In this document: positions 1 to 10,102 of the stretch, one piece after another | Numbering within the stretch: the first letter of the stretch is position 1 | How the letters are laid out: each line of letters starts with the position of its first letter | From: Zancudomyces culisetae | Lineage: Eukaryota; Kickxellomycota; Harpellomycetes; Harpellales; Legeriomycetaceae | Length of the DNA: 23,495 nt | Assembly (NCBI GenBank): GCA_001969505.1 | Contig: LSSK01001267.1 | Coordinates: 1 to 23,495, forward strand | Direction: 5' to 3' | The notes under the pieces: model-generated | What the model was told of the DNA's origin: nothing | Databases searched by the model: none | What the model saw: the letters and a program-made list of their open reading frames with translations, nothing else | Program-made: the position numbers and the translations under genes

Positions 1-1429
1 GCTGTAGAAGTCAGATTACTGCATTGTCTTTCGTTAAAAGGGTTTGGAAACCCAGAAAACTCCTCCACCAAGAGAAATTCAAAAGAGCCATCCAGATCAT
101 AATTGAAATCAACTTGAACCATTCGTGTGACTCTTGAAACCATTGAATATGTACTCAAAAACTTGTTTACATTTTGCCTTCCACCACTCCTCCCGTTCAG
201 CTTCTTTATTAACTTATTCAATTGTTTTTCGTCATCCTTGTTTTTTCTCTCAGCACCCTATTTTAATAACCAATCCCTCTTGATAGATACTAGTTTTATC
301 TACATTCTCTTTTAAAAAAAATAATTATAAAATAGGTACCTTGTCCCTGAATAATTTTATTTGACAATAATAATACTCGTTGACCAGATTTTCTTGGGAA
401 CACAACTTGAATTCAAGAACGAGGCCCATGCTTATTCCCTTTATACCCTTGGTTCTGGAAAAATCAGTAGATAAAACGTTAAACTTTAGGCACAACTTTG
501 CCCCAGAACACCCGTTGAAAACCGCTGAAACTCTGTCGAACTTATCATTCTGTTTGCTATCAATAAGACCGGTGGATTTTGTAGTGTCTATTTCCACTGC
601 CTGTGCTCTACTTGGGTTTGTTTGCTGAAAAACCCAAAAAGCCCAGTTTTTCTTTGCCTTTTTTCTGTGTTGCTCATCGTGAAATGTAAGAATTGCAGAT
701 ACTTCGATATTGCCATTCCAAGCATAATTATCATTTATTGTTATGTGATACGTTTGACCTATTTTATTTATGTCAGCTTTATTTTTTTAGAAAATCATAA
801 AAACAACTATACCAAATATTAACTTGCAATCCCTTATTATACTGATCACCGTTCTAAATACCGTATAAATACACAAATGTTACCTCTATTTAAATACGTC
901 AATGAAGGACCTGTTCTTTGTTGCTGTACCGCAGTTCTTGCTTGTAAAATACAATCAAAGCTATTTCATCATTTTTTCCTCATTTCAATACCATTTTCCT
1001 CATTTTATGTATACATAAAACACATTTATAAAAATAAGCACAAATACCTTGCTAAAGTAGTTAGCAGATATGCCCATATAAAATAACACATAAAAAGTAA
1101 AAGTAAAAGTATTACCGTTGTTTTATTTTAGCTGGAATATGGTTTGTGTATTGCTGTGTAAAACATGTGGCTGGGAGAACGTTTTTAACGACGGACACAG
1201 CAAGAGCATTCTCAAGTGCGTTGTTTGGTTGGAAGCTTTGACAGTTGGCATCAACTTTTAATATTGCATCACTCTCCTTGTACATCCAGCTATCAACCAA
1301 AAGTGAATTGTTTGGTCTGCCATATCTCTGTGTATCGAATATTGGTGGGAAAATATTTTGCTCCTGCTCTGGCTGAAAACTTTCTAGTATATAGCCATTT
1401 TCCCGATTTTCTTTAGCCACACCGTTCAT
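1..1429 (-). CDS. CP2/Grainyhead-like transcription factor, 4 exons, 3' end outside window
   Basis: Exons, in order of transcription: 1116-1429, 884-960, 340-758 and 257 to the window edge. Introns are 155, 125 and 82 nt, all GT-AG, and the phases join exactly (2, 1, 0). The joined product is about 355 residues and still open. From about residue 105 it follows the CP2/Grainyhead DNA-binding domain: ARTA, then SLTYLNRG (about 124-131, family TYLN[KQ]GQ) continuing into QTYHIT across the second junction, FNVLSTDFS (about 222-231), KGIKG, CQIKLFRDK and GAERK (271-275), the last two joined by intron 3. Known of the family: CP2/Grh proteins bind DNA as dimers in the nucleus; a fungal Grainyhead homologue has been linked to cell-wall remodelling and conidial separation. 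The first 104 residues are not recognised. The dimerisation/SAM-like C-terminus lies beyond position 1. ATG 1427-1429 is the first Met of the open exon, but an upstream exon cannot be excluded. The LOG gene diverges about 4 kb away. Confidence 0.9.
961..1115 (-). other. CP2 gene intron 1 with a decoy 3' splice site
   Basis: Donor CG|GTAATA at 1115 and acceptor AATAG at 961-962. It is placed by phase: CG plus C gives Arg, and the frame continues into the CP2 domain. Inside lies a textbook branch point and acceptor (TGCTAAC at about 1060-1066, TTTAG ending at 1052). Using it would add residues ending in a stop, or a 4-nt micro-exon that shifts frame. An (AAAAGT)3 tract at 1093-1110 sits just inside the donor. 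Confidence 0.7.
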
Positions 1430-1589
1430 CTTTGTTTTCTTTTTATATAAAACACCCCTAGACCTCTCTATGCTTTATACAACCTATACTGTTTTATCGG
1501 TTGCACCTTCCTTTAGCAAAAATATTGTAAAAATAAAAAGAGTGGTAATATTGGATGTAGTTCTAACTGTGTACCAACGTATGTGTGTT

Positions 1590-1604
1590 GGGGGGAGGGG
1601 GGGG
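1590..1604 (+). repeat. G6-A-G8 tract, G-quadruplex potential
   Basis: Six G, one A and eight G in an AT-rich setting, about 160 bp upstream of the CP2 start codon. Such a run could fold as a G-quadruplex on the plus strand. The sequence is seen directly; the fold is inference. Confidence 0.6.
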
Positions 1605-3348
1605 TTGAGTTTTTGACTACTTTAATGTAATCTACACCTTACACCTATATACGTGTTTATTTTTTTGCTTCAAAAACAAGTGCTCAATTGCGTAGACGCT
1701 TTTACAGTTGTTTTTTTATCTCTTGACGGAACCAGAACACCACTTATTAGATCCTTTCCTACGCTTTCTTTATGAATCTATCACACCTATTGAGAATGTA
1801 GATATGGGGTTTTTTGGGGGGATAGCAATGAAATTTTCTTGAGTATATATACTTTTCTACTTTACAATTAAATTTCATCGATTAAGTGCTGCTATTTTGA
1901 AAGTACAAAAACATTTAGAATTGAGTCCTGTTGTATTGTTGGTTTTAACTTTACCCTTATCTAGAAAATCAGAAAAATAATTAAATATTATTATTGAGCT
2001 TTGTGTAGTGTCGTTACCTTAATTTAATCAATAAATATATGTCACTAAGCTTGAAGAAAAATGCAGATCAAGATTAATTTAATATAGGTTTTCCTTTTAG
2101 TGAAAGACTGCAATCTATTATTACTGTTGGAATATACGCGAGTTAGTTTATACTGCAATGATAATTCGTCAAGCTGAAGAAAAATTGGGTGTTTACCAAT
2201 CAGTTGGTTAGGTAACCACATGTACATCAACTTTTAACTTTTTTGAAAGAAAATTACTTACTAAGTATATTAAAACAGGTATGTACCTGGTTTCTCCTAA
2301 AAAGGTACTTCTAATTATGGCCTATCGAACGGTACTGCATTTATATATCGGTATCACGGTGCAATAAGCCTGATGGGTAAACTTTCTTATTTTTGCCAAT
2401 GTGTATATTTTTCAACTGGCGGGCTGCAATAAAGCCTCTGATCTTTTGATTTTGTTCAGGAGTCCACTGGAGAAGGATGGTTGTGTTTTTCTGTAGGAAT
2501 ACATACTATCTTCCTAGAATGTTTCCTGGATTGTATTGACCTGTATACCAGGCACGGCTGCGAATAAAGGGAAATGTTTGATAAAGTTCGTAGAAAATAA
2601 TGTCTAGTTTCATTCAATATTTACCTATCCCAACCACAACCACAACCACTCCCTCTCCTTCCCTCAAATATTTTTATTGCATTACTTCTAGCTTTTTTTT
2701 CATTTTTTTATCGAAAGGCAAAAAACAGGTAATATTTGTTTAGCTTATAATCTACAGTGCTGTTATCTTTGACATATGAACTCAATAAAGCTTTTCATAT
2801 TGATTAGTTTCAGCTTTTAAAACTTTTGCTCATTGTAATTGTTTCCATTTTTTTAATTTATTATTACCATTCCTGTATTTTTTGTTTGTTTTTGTCTTTG
2901 TCTTTGTATTTGACGAAAACCGATATATTGATTATGCTTGTACTTTCAAATGTCTTTGGTTCAGTGCTGGGGTGTAGATTTAAAATAACCCAATTGGGCG
3001 CAAACTGCATTAAAGCTTCCTAAAAAAAATATGTTTGAGCAACAACTTCAGTATCATTTGTATTATTCTTAAAAAGGGAGCTCATTTAGTTAATAAATCA
3101 TTCATAATCAAAAAACCGGTATTTTAAGCATTTTTATTAAAAAAAACCAATTAGTAAAAAGCTGGTATTTTTGGGAATAACAGAATCTTCTTATAAAAGT
3201 TCGTAAAAGAATGCTTTTGGAAAGGAGTACAACATTGAGAGCAAAAAATTATTTGAATGAGATATATGAAAACTCCATGTGTCAACATGTGAGCAATACT
3301 AATTTAGAACCTTCGCTGTGATAAGGCATAGCAGCTTCCTTTATGACA

Positions 3349-3483
3349 AGTGGTGGGATACACCACTGTTGTTACGTAACCGTCATAAACTAAATGGTAG
3401 TGGGCTTTCCTATACAAACCACTACGATTGTAAGTTAAAAACAGCTGACATACAGCTGACAGCTGCGTGAATAAAACCAGCTG
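3349..3483. promoter_or_regulatory. Palindrome-dense cluster: TTACGTAA, inverted repeats, four CAGCTG
   Basis: Within 135 bp: AGTGGTG-5 nt-CACCACT (3349-3367); the perfect palindrome GTTACGTAAC (3371-3380), whose TTACGTAA core is a bZIP (Yap/Pap1-type) consensus; GTAGTGG-15 nt-CCACTAC (3397-3425); and four CAGCTG E-boxes at 3442, 3453, 3460 and 3478. A second TTACGTAA is at 3751-3758. These look like binding sites for dimeric factors in the shared CP2/LOG upstream region. Which gene, if either, they control is unknown. Confidence 0.45.
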
Positions 3484-5389
3484 TCATTCTGAACCAAAAG
3501 AGTAAAAAGAAATTGTATTGAAGATGTTTGGATTCGTGGAGGGGATTATATAGAACTGACCAACTCTATTAAAAGCATTAGTTATGCTGCTATGTCTACA
3601 CATCGGCGGTTTATGGAAACCAGAGCTCTATGTTGAAAGAGCAAGTAATGGGTGCTTGATTCCTATCTCCCCATCAGTCCAATTAGTTAGCATTTCATTA
3701 GCCATTTTAACGAGTAAATGCCTAAGCATCTCAGATTGGGAATAGTTGTTTTACGTAATTATTATTTTCTAAATATGAAAGTGCTACTGAGACACTCATT
3801 CCGATACGGTCCCAAATTAAAGAATAGTAACACTGGGAAGCAAATAATGTTTAAATCATATCCCAATGAGTTTTTTTTGGGGGGGGGGTTACTGCTAAGA
3901 TATATACCATAAACTTATCAAAGAGTTTTTTTTTAGCGGAGTGTACTGTCCACCTAAACTACTAAATTGCTATAAATCATTAAAGCTGTTTAGCCATTTA
4001 TGCATTAATTGTATCGGCAATTTAATCGACTAACAGGTCTTTTCTGAATTTTTTCACCAACTTGCTGATATTAAGCTCAATACTGGATACCTGAAAACAA
4101 ATATATCTGCATCAAATATTGAGATGTTTTTCATCCCACTAAACATTTTTACTCCAATTTTTAATTTTTATTTAATTTTTATTTAATTTTAACCAAGTTG
4201 GTTATTTCGAGAAAACTGATAGAAATTGATCGTACTCATACATGATGTGATCTTTAAACTCTAGCAAATCTTGTGTCCCTGTATTACCATAAAATCCAGG
4301 CCATTCATGCCGAAAATTCTTTGTTCTGCGCCCATATCTCCAGTTTTATTCCCTACATTTTGTAAAATGAATGGAGGACCATGCTTTAGCCGCTTAAAAG
4401 AGCAAATTCTCAACCACCTAAATCGAGAGTTTTTTATGCGAAAACGAACTTAGTGTGGTTTGATATTCATAAGTGAGCTGGTAAGTTTGGTAAGCGAGAA
4501 GGTCAAAAAAAAGACATAATTGATATTGCATGTGTTACCAGCAACAGCACTAAAAGTACAGTGTAACATTACTTCCTCTAAGGTATCTGAGGTTAAAGAA
4601 ACGACTCTCATATATACCTGTTTTACTTTTCAAAACAATCTAACTTCTGTTTAGACAAAATGCTATAAAGATATGTTGCACCCTTGTCAAGCTTTCGCTT
4701 TTGCGGACATAAAATGCTAAAATCATTGGATCATCCCAACCAGCTCTACTTACAAGTGCTCTAAGAATATTACTGGATGTAAATAACAGCGACTATTGCT
4801 ACAAAGTCATAAAAAAACTCCATGAATGCCATTTTTTGGTATATTCGAGTAACACACAAGAACAATAAATACTTTGCGCTACCTGTGAGCAAGGAACATA
4901 TACATCTCTTTACACCAGTATGATTTTTGGGGAATGGTATCCTATTAATTATTTTACATCTTAACTTTTATCACTCTACATCCTATATTTTGCTATCCTG
5001 CTACTTGTTCGGCAAAAAAACGTGGTACCATTAAAAATGCTAATTCTATTCTGTTTTTTGGTAAAATATCGTTTATAAGCAGGCTTTCTCTGTTTAAAAT
5101 ATAAGATCTGTTGGAAATGCATAAACGCCTTTCCAGCAAGGATTGTGCTTTGCAACTGAAAGCATGATTGTGCGTCTTGATTTTCTTTATTTGTCATTAT
5201 TCAGAAAAATGCACCTATCCTTGGTTTTTAAAGCCAATTGCATATTTTTACAATTATAATTATGTAAATGCCCACAAAAAAGAAAGGTAAAAGTTTTGTT
5301 ATATTTAACTATCGGAATAAAATCTTCAAGAAAAAAATATCAAAAAGTTCCCTAAGGTTCAAACTTGAAAAGAAGGTAAAAAGCAGAAA

Positions 5390-6299
5390 ATGAAGGAGGG
5401 AGAATACATATGCGTTTTTTGTGGCTCAAGAACACCGTCCCAAAAAGAATTCGCGGATGCTGCGATTGAATTGGGAGAGAAGATGCATAAAAAAGGATTC
5501 AATCTCGTCTACGGAGGCGGAAACCGCGGGCTCATGGGGATTGTTTCAACTTCGGCTCATAATAGCGGAGCAAAGGTTCTTGGAATCATACCTAGAGCCC
5601 TGATAGATTTTGAAGGGAGCAATAAGGAAATTGAAACTGTGGTTGTCCCGGATATGCACACCAGAAAAAGAATGATGAATGATAAGGTAAGAAGCTGGAA
5701 GGAGTAGAACTAATGAAAACATATTGATTTGGTGCTGGATTTTTGCTTTGGGATGTGACATCTGTACACCCTAAAACCAATAAATAATACGCATACATAC
5801 ATACATACATACATACATACTTATTATCCGCGTCCTGAGTAGTGTAGCGCCTTTATAACTCTCCCAGGAGGTTTCGGTACTTTTGAGGAACTGATGGAAA
5901 TGACTACATGGTAATATTGAATCAAAAATACTAATATCCAGAAGAGGTTATACCTTTGCTTCCTATTTTAATAACACCTTTTCATCTATAGGTCGCTATT
6001 GACTATCCATTCGAAGCCGATAATCGTTCTAAATATTCTCGGGTACTATGATCCCATGAAAAAGCAGATTGAAAATGCCATAAAATGTAATGTACAACTT
6101 TAGCTATTATAACGGTAACATTCATAGGTTTTTATAAATGGAAATGTACAAATAAATAGTCGGCTTCCTAAACGAAAAGAATGGAGAGATTGTGATATTC
6201 TGTGATACAGTAGATGAAGCTCTTGAAAAACTCCAAACCTATGCCCCTCCAGAGACCAGAATTAATCTTGATTGGGAAGCCAAACACGATCTAGGCTAA
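5390..6299 (+). CDS. LOG-family phosphoribohydrolase (lysine-decarboxylase-like fold), 4 exons
   Basis: Exons 5390-5686, 5843-5910, 5992-6086 and 6160-6299 give 600 nt, 199 aa plus TAA, the usual LOG length. Phases 0, 2 and 1 agree at each junction. Motifs: VFCGSR near the start (Rossmann beta-1), GGGNRGLMG (42-50), PDMHTRKRMMNDK (87-99) and PGGFGTFEE (107-115), the LOG signature PGGxGTxxE whose Glu and the preceding Arg are catalytic in the family. GYYDPM and a C-terminal YAPPE segment follow. Known of the family: LOG enzymes hydrolyse cytokinin riboside 5'-monophosphates to free base plus ribose 5-phosphate; some fungal members act on AMP or are of unknown substrate. There is no signal peptide, so it is likely cytosolic. 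ATG 5390 is the first in frame and starts at the usual distance before the first beta strand. Intron 1 contains a (CATA)7 microsatellite; intron 2 has a TACTAAT branch point. Confidence 0.93.
5792..5820. repeat. (CATA)7 microsatellite in LOG intron 1
   Basis: Seven uninterrupted CATA units plus one C lie 23 nt before the intron 1 acceptor, where a polypyrimidine stretch would usually be. Confidence 0.9.
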
Positions 6300-6939
6300 G
6301 CTTCCTGGGAGCTAAGTGGATCTACCATCTCATCATCGATTCATACAATTGGTAGGCCACTGGAATAGCACATGCCTTTTCCTATATACCATACACCTAT
6401 CATATCTCTCTTTTGGACTAGTAGTTTAAATATGGCCAGTTTCTAAACATACTAAAAGCAACAGGCTTTGGTGTGGTTTGGGGCTGAACCGATCACCTCT
6501 TCGTCCAGAAATAAAGCCAAGGCTAGAGATCGTGGGTTTAATAGGTTCTATCTTTTGTAGATAAAAATAAAGGCACTTTTACAAATTTACAATACCAGAA
6601 CTGCGTACATGTTTGGTTTCGTTTCCCCATCAGACAACTAAACCCCTCAAAAAATGCCTTTGTGATTCGAATTATCGTGTTGCAAATAGTGAAAATTTCT
6701 TGACTCGAGGACAAAATTTTTTAGTCCACGTACACTCTCGATATTTATTTATACCGTTGACTCGTAAAAGACGGCACAAACCCACCTGCATATCTCGTCC
6801 TTAGAAAAGATGCACTCCGAGTTCACAGTTCACAGTTAATAGTTTATTTTTATCTTTTTAAAAAAAGTTATGTTCCAATCCCGTTTTCATAAACCAAGTG
6901 GAGTATGAGATTGGTACGCTAAATAGGATAATTTCTAGA
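6300..6939. other. Convergent 3' flanks of LOG and the I9 inhibitor
   Basis: No gene recognised. It holds the LOG 3' UTR, with a likely poly(A) signal AATAAA at 6566-6571, and the I9 gene 3' UTR, with AATAAA on the minus strand near 6845. A plus-strand open frame at 6613-6804 lacks an ATG at its start and any recognisable domain. Confidence 0.6.
6556..6571 (+). promoter_or_regulatory. Candidate Puf-binding element plus poly(A) signal in the LOG 3' flank
   Basis: TGTAGATA (6556-6563) fits the Pumilio consensus UGUANAUA exactly and is followed two bases later by AATAAA (6566-6571). It lies about 257 nt after the LOG stop codon, a plausible 3' UTR length. Whether the transcript reaches this point is inference. 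Confidence 0.35.
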
Positions 6940-7456
6940 CTAAGAAATAGAGACTTGCGAATCCTTTTCAATGTAGTCGATACATTCATGAGCTTCTAGG
7001 GTCCCTATTCATGTAAATTTAAAATTATTGCAATGTTTGAAAACTCGTATAGCATGTTTGTGTTATATTTTTTTAGTGGTAAAAATCGTTTAATTTTACT
7101 ATCAACTGAAATATATATTCAAATTTATGTGTATGTTTATGCGTATATGTATGCAGAAGGGTAGTTGAAACCTACTGATTGAATTCTCTGGAACAGCAAC
7201 GACCACACCGTTGATGATATCCAAAGTGTCGAGAACTTTTCCTCCTGGTTATTTTTTTTCCAAATTTATGATTAGTTTTTGATAAGAATTGGTAACAGGT
7301 TGAAATGTAGAATTTTATCACAACACTTGCACACAAAGCAACAAAAAACCAGCGAAATTAAAAAAACAGTTTACCCATTCCTGCGACAGAATCCAAAGCA
7401 CTGGTTCGAAGGTTGTCAGCACAGCCTTTGCGGAATACAACTATATATCTTTCCAT
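6940..7456 (-). CDS. Small cytosolic I9-type proteinase inhibitor, PBI2-like, 3 exons
   Basis: Exons 7375-7456, 7176-7244 and 6940-7004 total 216 nt, 71 aa plus TAG; baker's yeast Pbi2 is 75 aa. Each exon is too short to stand out alone. The model rests on homology plus both junctions restoring phase 1: donor ATGG|GTAAAC to acceptor ACCAG|GA, then ATCA|GTAGGT to AATAG|GG. Intron 1 (130 nt) has a CTAAT branch point. The product starts MERYIVVFRKG (first I9 beta strand), then MGGKVLDTLDIINGVVVAVP across junction 1, and ends in HECIDYIEKDSQV, the I9 fold in order. Known of the family: I9 domains are subtilisin propeptides; stand-alone forms such as Pbi2 inhibit vacuolar proteinase B and, with thioredoxin, form LMA1 in vacuole fusion. 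No signal peptide and no attached protease are seen. TATAAAT lies about 80 bp upstream. Confidence 0.88.
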
Positions 7457-7535
7457 TGTTTTAATCTAAAGTTTTAGAGAACTCAATTCAAATGATTTTG
7501 AATAGCAAAAAGGGCTGGCTGTATTCCTTTTTGAC

Positions 7536-7542
7536 ATTTATA
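7536..7542 (-). promoter_or_regulatory. TATA-like box of the I9 inhibitor gene
   Basis: TATAAAT on the minus strand, 80 bp upstream of the ATG at 7456. The spacing suits a core promoter with a short 5' UTR. Confidence 0.4.
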
Positions 7543-8457
7543 TGCATTTAGTCAGGTTTTAATCTTTAAATTGAGGGGGGGTTGTTGAGCAATGTAATAA
7601 TCAGGTGGTCAATTTCGATAAATCCGCTTATAAAAAATAGCGAGAAAAGTTAGCAAATGACAAAAAATTAACTAAACTCATTGGCTGGGTTGCAATTTGT
7701 TTGTAAAGTGATTGGTCTGCTCTTTATACTCCACCAGTACTCGCATATTTTCGAAACCTGTAACAGATAGCCACCAACAGAGCTAGCGTACAGTAATAAA
7801 TCTGACAAGCCATCTGAAACGCCTGAAATGGTTATTGTTGAGAAAATAAAGAAACATATTTGTGTGGCTACACAGCAAGCAAACCACTACTGTGCACTGG
7901 TGTGCTTTTAATTTCACATTCAAAACAGTATTAAAATAGCTATTGTAGTTTGACTCCAGGAAACGGTGTCGCGGATATACTTGAAAGCATGCACCTTATT
8001 ACAAGACCAGAAACAAAACCCACTTACAATGTGTAAATTATCCACATCAACTGGTATATCACTGAGCATTCACCAAGCAGCCAGAAAAGTGAAAAAGTAC
8101 AGTAGTGTAAACCTTGTATTCGTACAAACCACCACCCTCCTCGCTCACCCAACAAAGCACACTGTTAGCTCTTTTTCGAGGTTCATAGTTGTTTATTAAT
8201 ATATATGGATCCAGTAACACCTTCTGCCTTTAAATGAGTACCTTTATACGTATTAAAAAAATATTATTATTATAGAGAGCAAGCAATGGTTTGTGTATTT
8301 AACCCTTAGAAATACTACACTATTTTATCAATATCGCCTTGTTACTTTCCAACCTCATACAAAACACAAACATAAACATGCAAAATAAAAGTTTGGCAAA
8401 AAAATGGACCTGGGTAATAAGCTATGAGTAAAGTCGTAGCAATTACCTACATAGCTT

Positions 8458-8491
8458 CACACACACACACACACACATACTCTCTCTCTCC
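8458..8491. repeat. (CA)n followed by (TC)n microsatellite
   Basis: Ten CA units are followed, after a short break, by a TC run. Confidence 0.9.
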
Positions 8492-9756
8492 ATTACAACC
8501 TCTTAAAGATCCAAAGGATTGACATACCAATGAAAGAAATTTAACCAAATTACAGCTCAGTGAATCGGAATGGAGGTATTTGATGTTTGGGTGTATGGCA
8601 TAGTTATTGGAAACGAAATCCGCTATACCATTCTTAATTATCTGAATAAGTAACTTATGGGCTACGGTTTGTACAAATTTCCGACTATGGGCTGGCCCAT
8701 TGTTTGGGGACGGAGTTTACTGTAAACAATAGGTTTCTTGTTTTTCACCTACCCTTTGCAAATTTCACTAAAATTGGAGAAACATAAGTATAGTAAATAG
8801 CTGGTGAATTCTCCCCCCTTATTTTTTTTATTTTTTTTATTTTGTGTGTTTTTTAAATTTTAAAGCTTGTTTATTTCCCACTTCCCAATAATGTAAAAAT
8901 ATAAAGGTCCAGAGCTAGGTGTGCATGCTCTTTGATAATTGAGGATGTGGGTGGACCTAGTGCTACTATCCTCTTTCCGCAAAGGCGAAAACTCGAATTA
9001 AATTGTGATATCTGTTCCGCTTAGTACGAAGTAGCCTATAGGGAGATGGGCTCAAATCTTGCATCGCCAATTATATTAGAGTATACTTATTAAACCAGGT
9101 CTACTCTGGCAGCATTTGTGCAGTTTAATGATATGCTTTAAATTTTATTTTGTGAGGAAAGTTGCTCCTTCTGGCCCATTGTTTATTGGTAACCCTTCCT
9201 CACTCCTCCTTCCCCTCCCTTCTGTTTCTGGTTGTAGTAAGTAATGGTCATAAATTGAAAGATCGAGCCAGTGATTCGAGAATTTGTAACCTTTAAAAAA
9301 AAAACTTGCAGGAAAGTTGGTAGGTGGATAGCTTTTTTTTTTCTGCAATGACCACCAATGCTCTAAGAAAACAGTCAGACTGAGCGGGAAACACTCGAAA
9401 TGCGTATATACTTTTTTGCCATTGGAGTATGCTCCAGTAAAAGAGCAGTGTAAAAAAGAATAATATTAATTGTGGGCCATTTCAACCTTGTTATATATTT
9501 CATAAACCCAGAACACAAGTTAAACGGCCCTCCTCCCCCTCTTGAAATTGGTTAATGTACAACAACTCTGTTCTAGTGCCTTTTTATTTCATCGTTGAAA
9601 ACCCCAATACTAAAGATAATCAACACAAACAAGCTGATATATACTGCTATTTAACTTTATGTATATGTTTATAAAAATCGCTGTGTTCAAAAATATTTCG
9701 TATAAATACACCATTACAACCACAATAGGTTTCCAAAAACATTAATCGTTGGTGTA

Positions 9757-10102
9757 TTGTTTATTTCTTTTGATATTCGATAAAACAACTTTGATTATAA
9801 AGTTTATTTGTTTATAGCAGTTAGCAGGTCGGTATAGCTACATTAGGCTGTCTTTTGTTTATTGACAATTGTTTATTTGTTTGTCTGAATCATATTCACA
9901 ATTTTTCCGACATACTTTTGTTGATGGTGCAAAGCTGTTTTCAGAAAGAAAACACCAAACAACTAACCAATAAGTATAAAAGTAATACTTCCAGTATATC
10001 CTGGAAATTCACAGCGATTATAGGTAAGTTTAATTTCGTCTAATTTCTATGCAGGGGGGGTGAGGGTTTGTGAATTGTCTTTCAGCATTTTGGTTTGTTT
10101 AT
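9757..10102 (+). promoter_or_regulatory. Cluster of five TTGTTTAT (ATAAACAA) forkhead-like sites
   Basis: Exact TTGTTTAT occurs at 9757, 9808, 9855, 9869 and 10095, all in the same orientation. The complement ATAAACAA fits the forkhead core RTAAACA. Three more copies lie farther upstream (8189, 8867, 9179). The cluster is about 1.15-1.5 kb upstream of the Puf start codon. Regulatory function is inferred from clustering only; slippage of a TGTTTATT unit could also explain part of it. Confidence 0.35.

Larger units (their letters stand above)
1430..5389. other. Long divergent intergenic region, CP2 to LOG
   Basis: No gene can be supported. It must hold the promoters of both divergent genes. 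It contains G-runs (1590-1604, 1816-1821, 3879-3888), a tandem T-rich repeat near 4156-4190 and a palindrome-rich cluster at 3349-3483. Several GC-richer stretches (about 2341-2613, 3151-3753 and 4203-4620) have long open frames on one or both strands, but none gave a recognisable family or a coherent splice model. They are no longer than chance allows in a region this size. Confidence 0.6.

Noticed and set aside
598-625. TTTTTCAG acceptor-like site in CP2 exon 3
   Set aside because: Frame is open and CP2-like on both sides (NWAFW before, SRAQAVEID after), so no intron is needed.
2341-2613. Minus-strand frame with a single internal TAG
   Set aside because: Protein-like composition only; no homology and no splice model removing the stop.
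3151-3753. Minus-strand frame of about 200 codons with only three internal stops, resembling a decayed coding sequence
   Set aside because: No family recognised; the plus strand is also open for about 60 codons at 3305-3490. With this much spacer, frames of this quality are expected by chance.
4203-4905. Several coding-like minus-strand pieces (4262-4450, 4450-4620, 4627-4715, 4770-4905), some joinable with consistent phase
   Set aside because: No complete model without frameshifts or stops, no recognisable domain, and the opposite strand at 4271-4453 is equally open.
4976-5197. 73-codon minus-strand ORF with an ATG, divergent from LOG
   Set aside because: No recognisable domain; possible first exon of an unknown gene, but no convincing continuation.
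6470-7420. T-loop-like GGTTCRA sequences suggesting tRNA genes (about 6484 and 7403)
   Set aside because: No complementary T-stem, no acceptor stem and no A-box at the right distance.
8457-8720. 88-codon open minus-strand frame without ATG
   Set aside because: Ends in the (CA)n microsatellite; a few such frames are expected by chance in spacers of this size.
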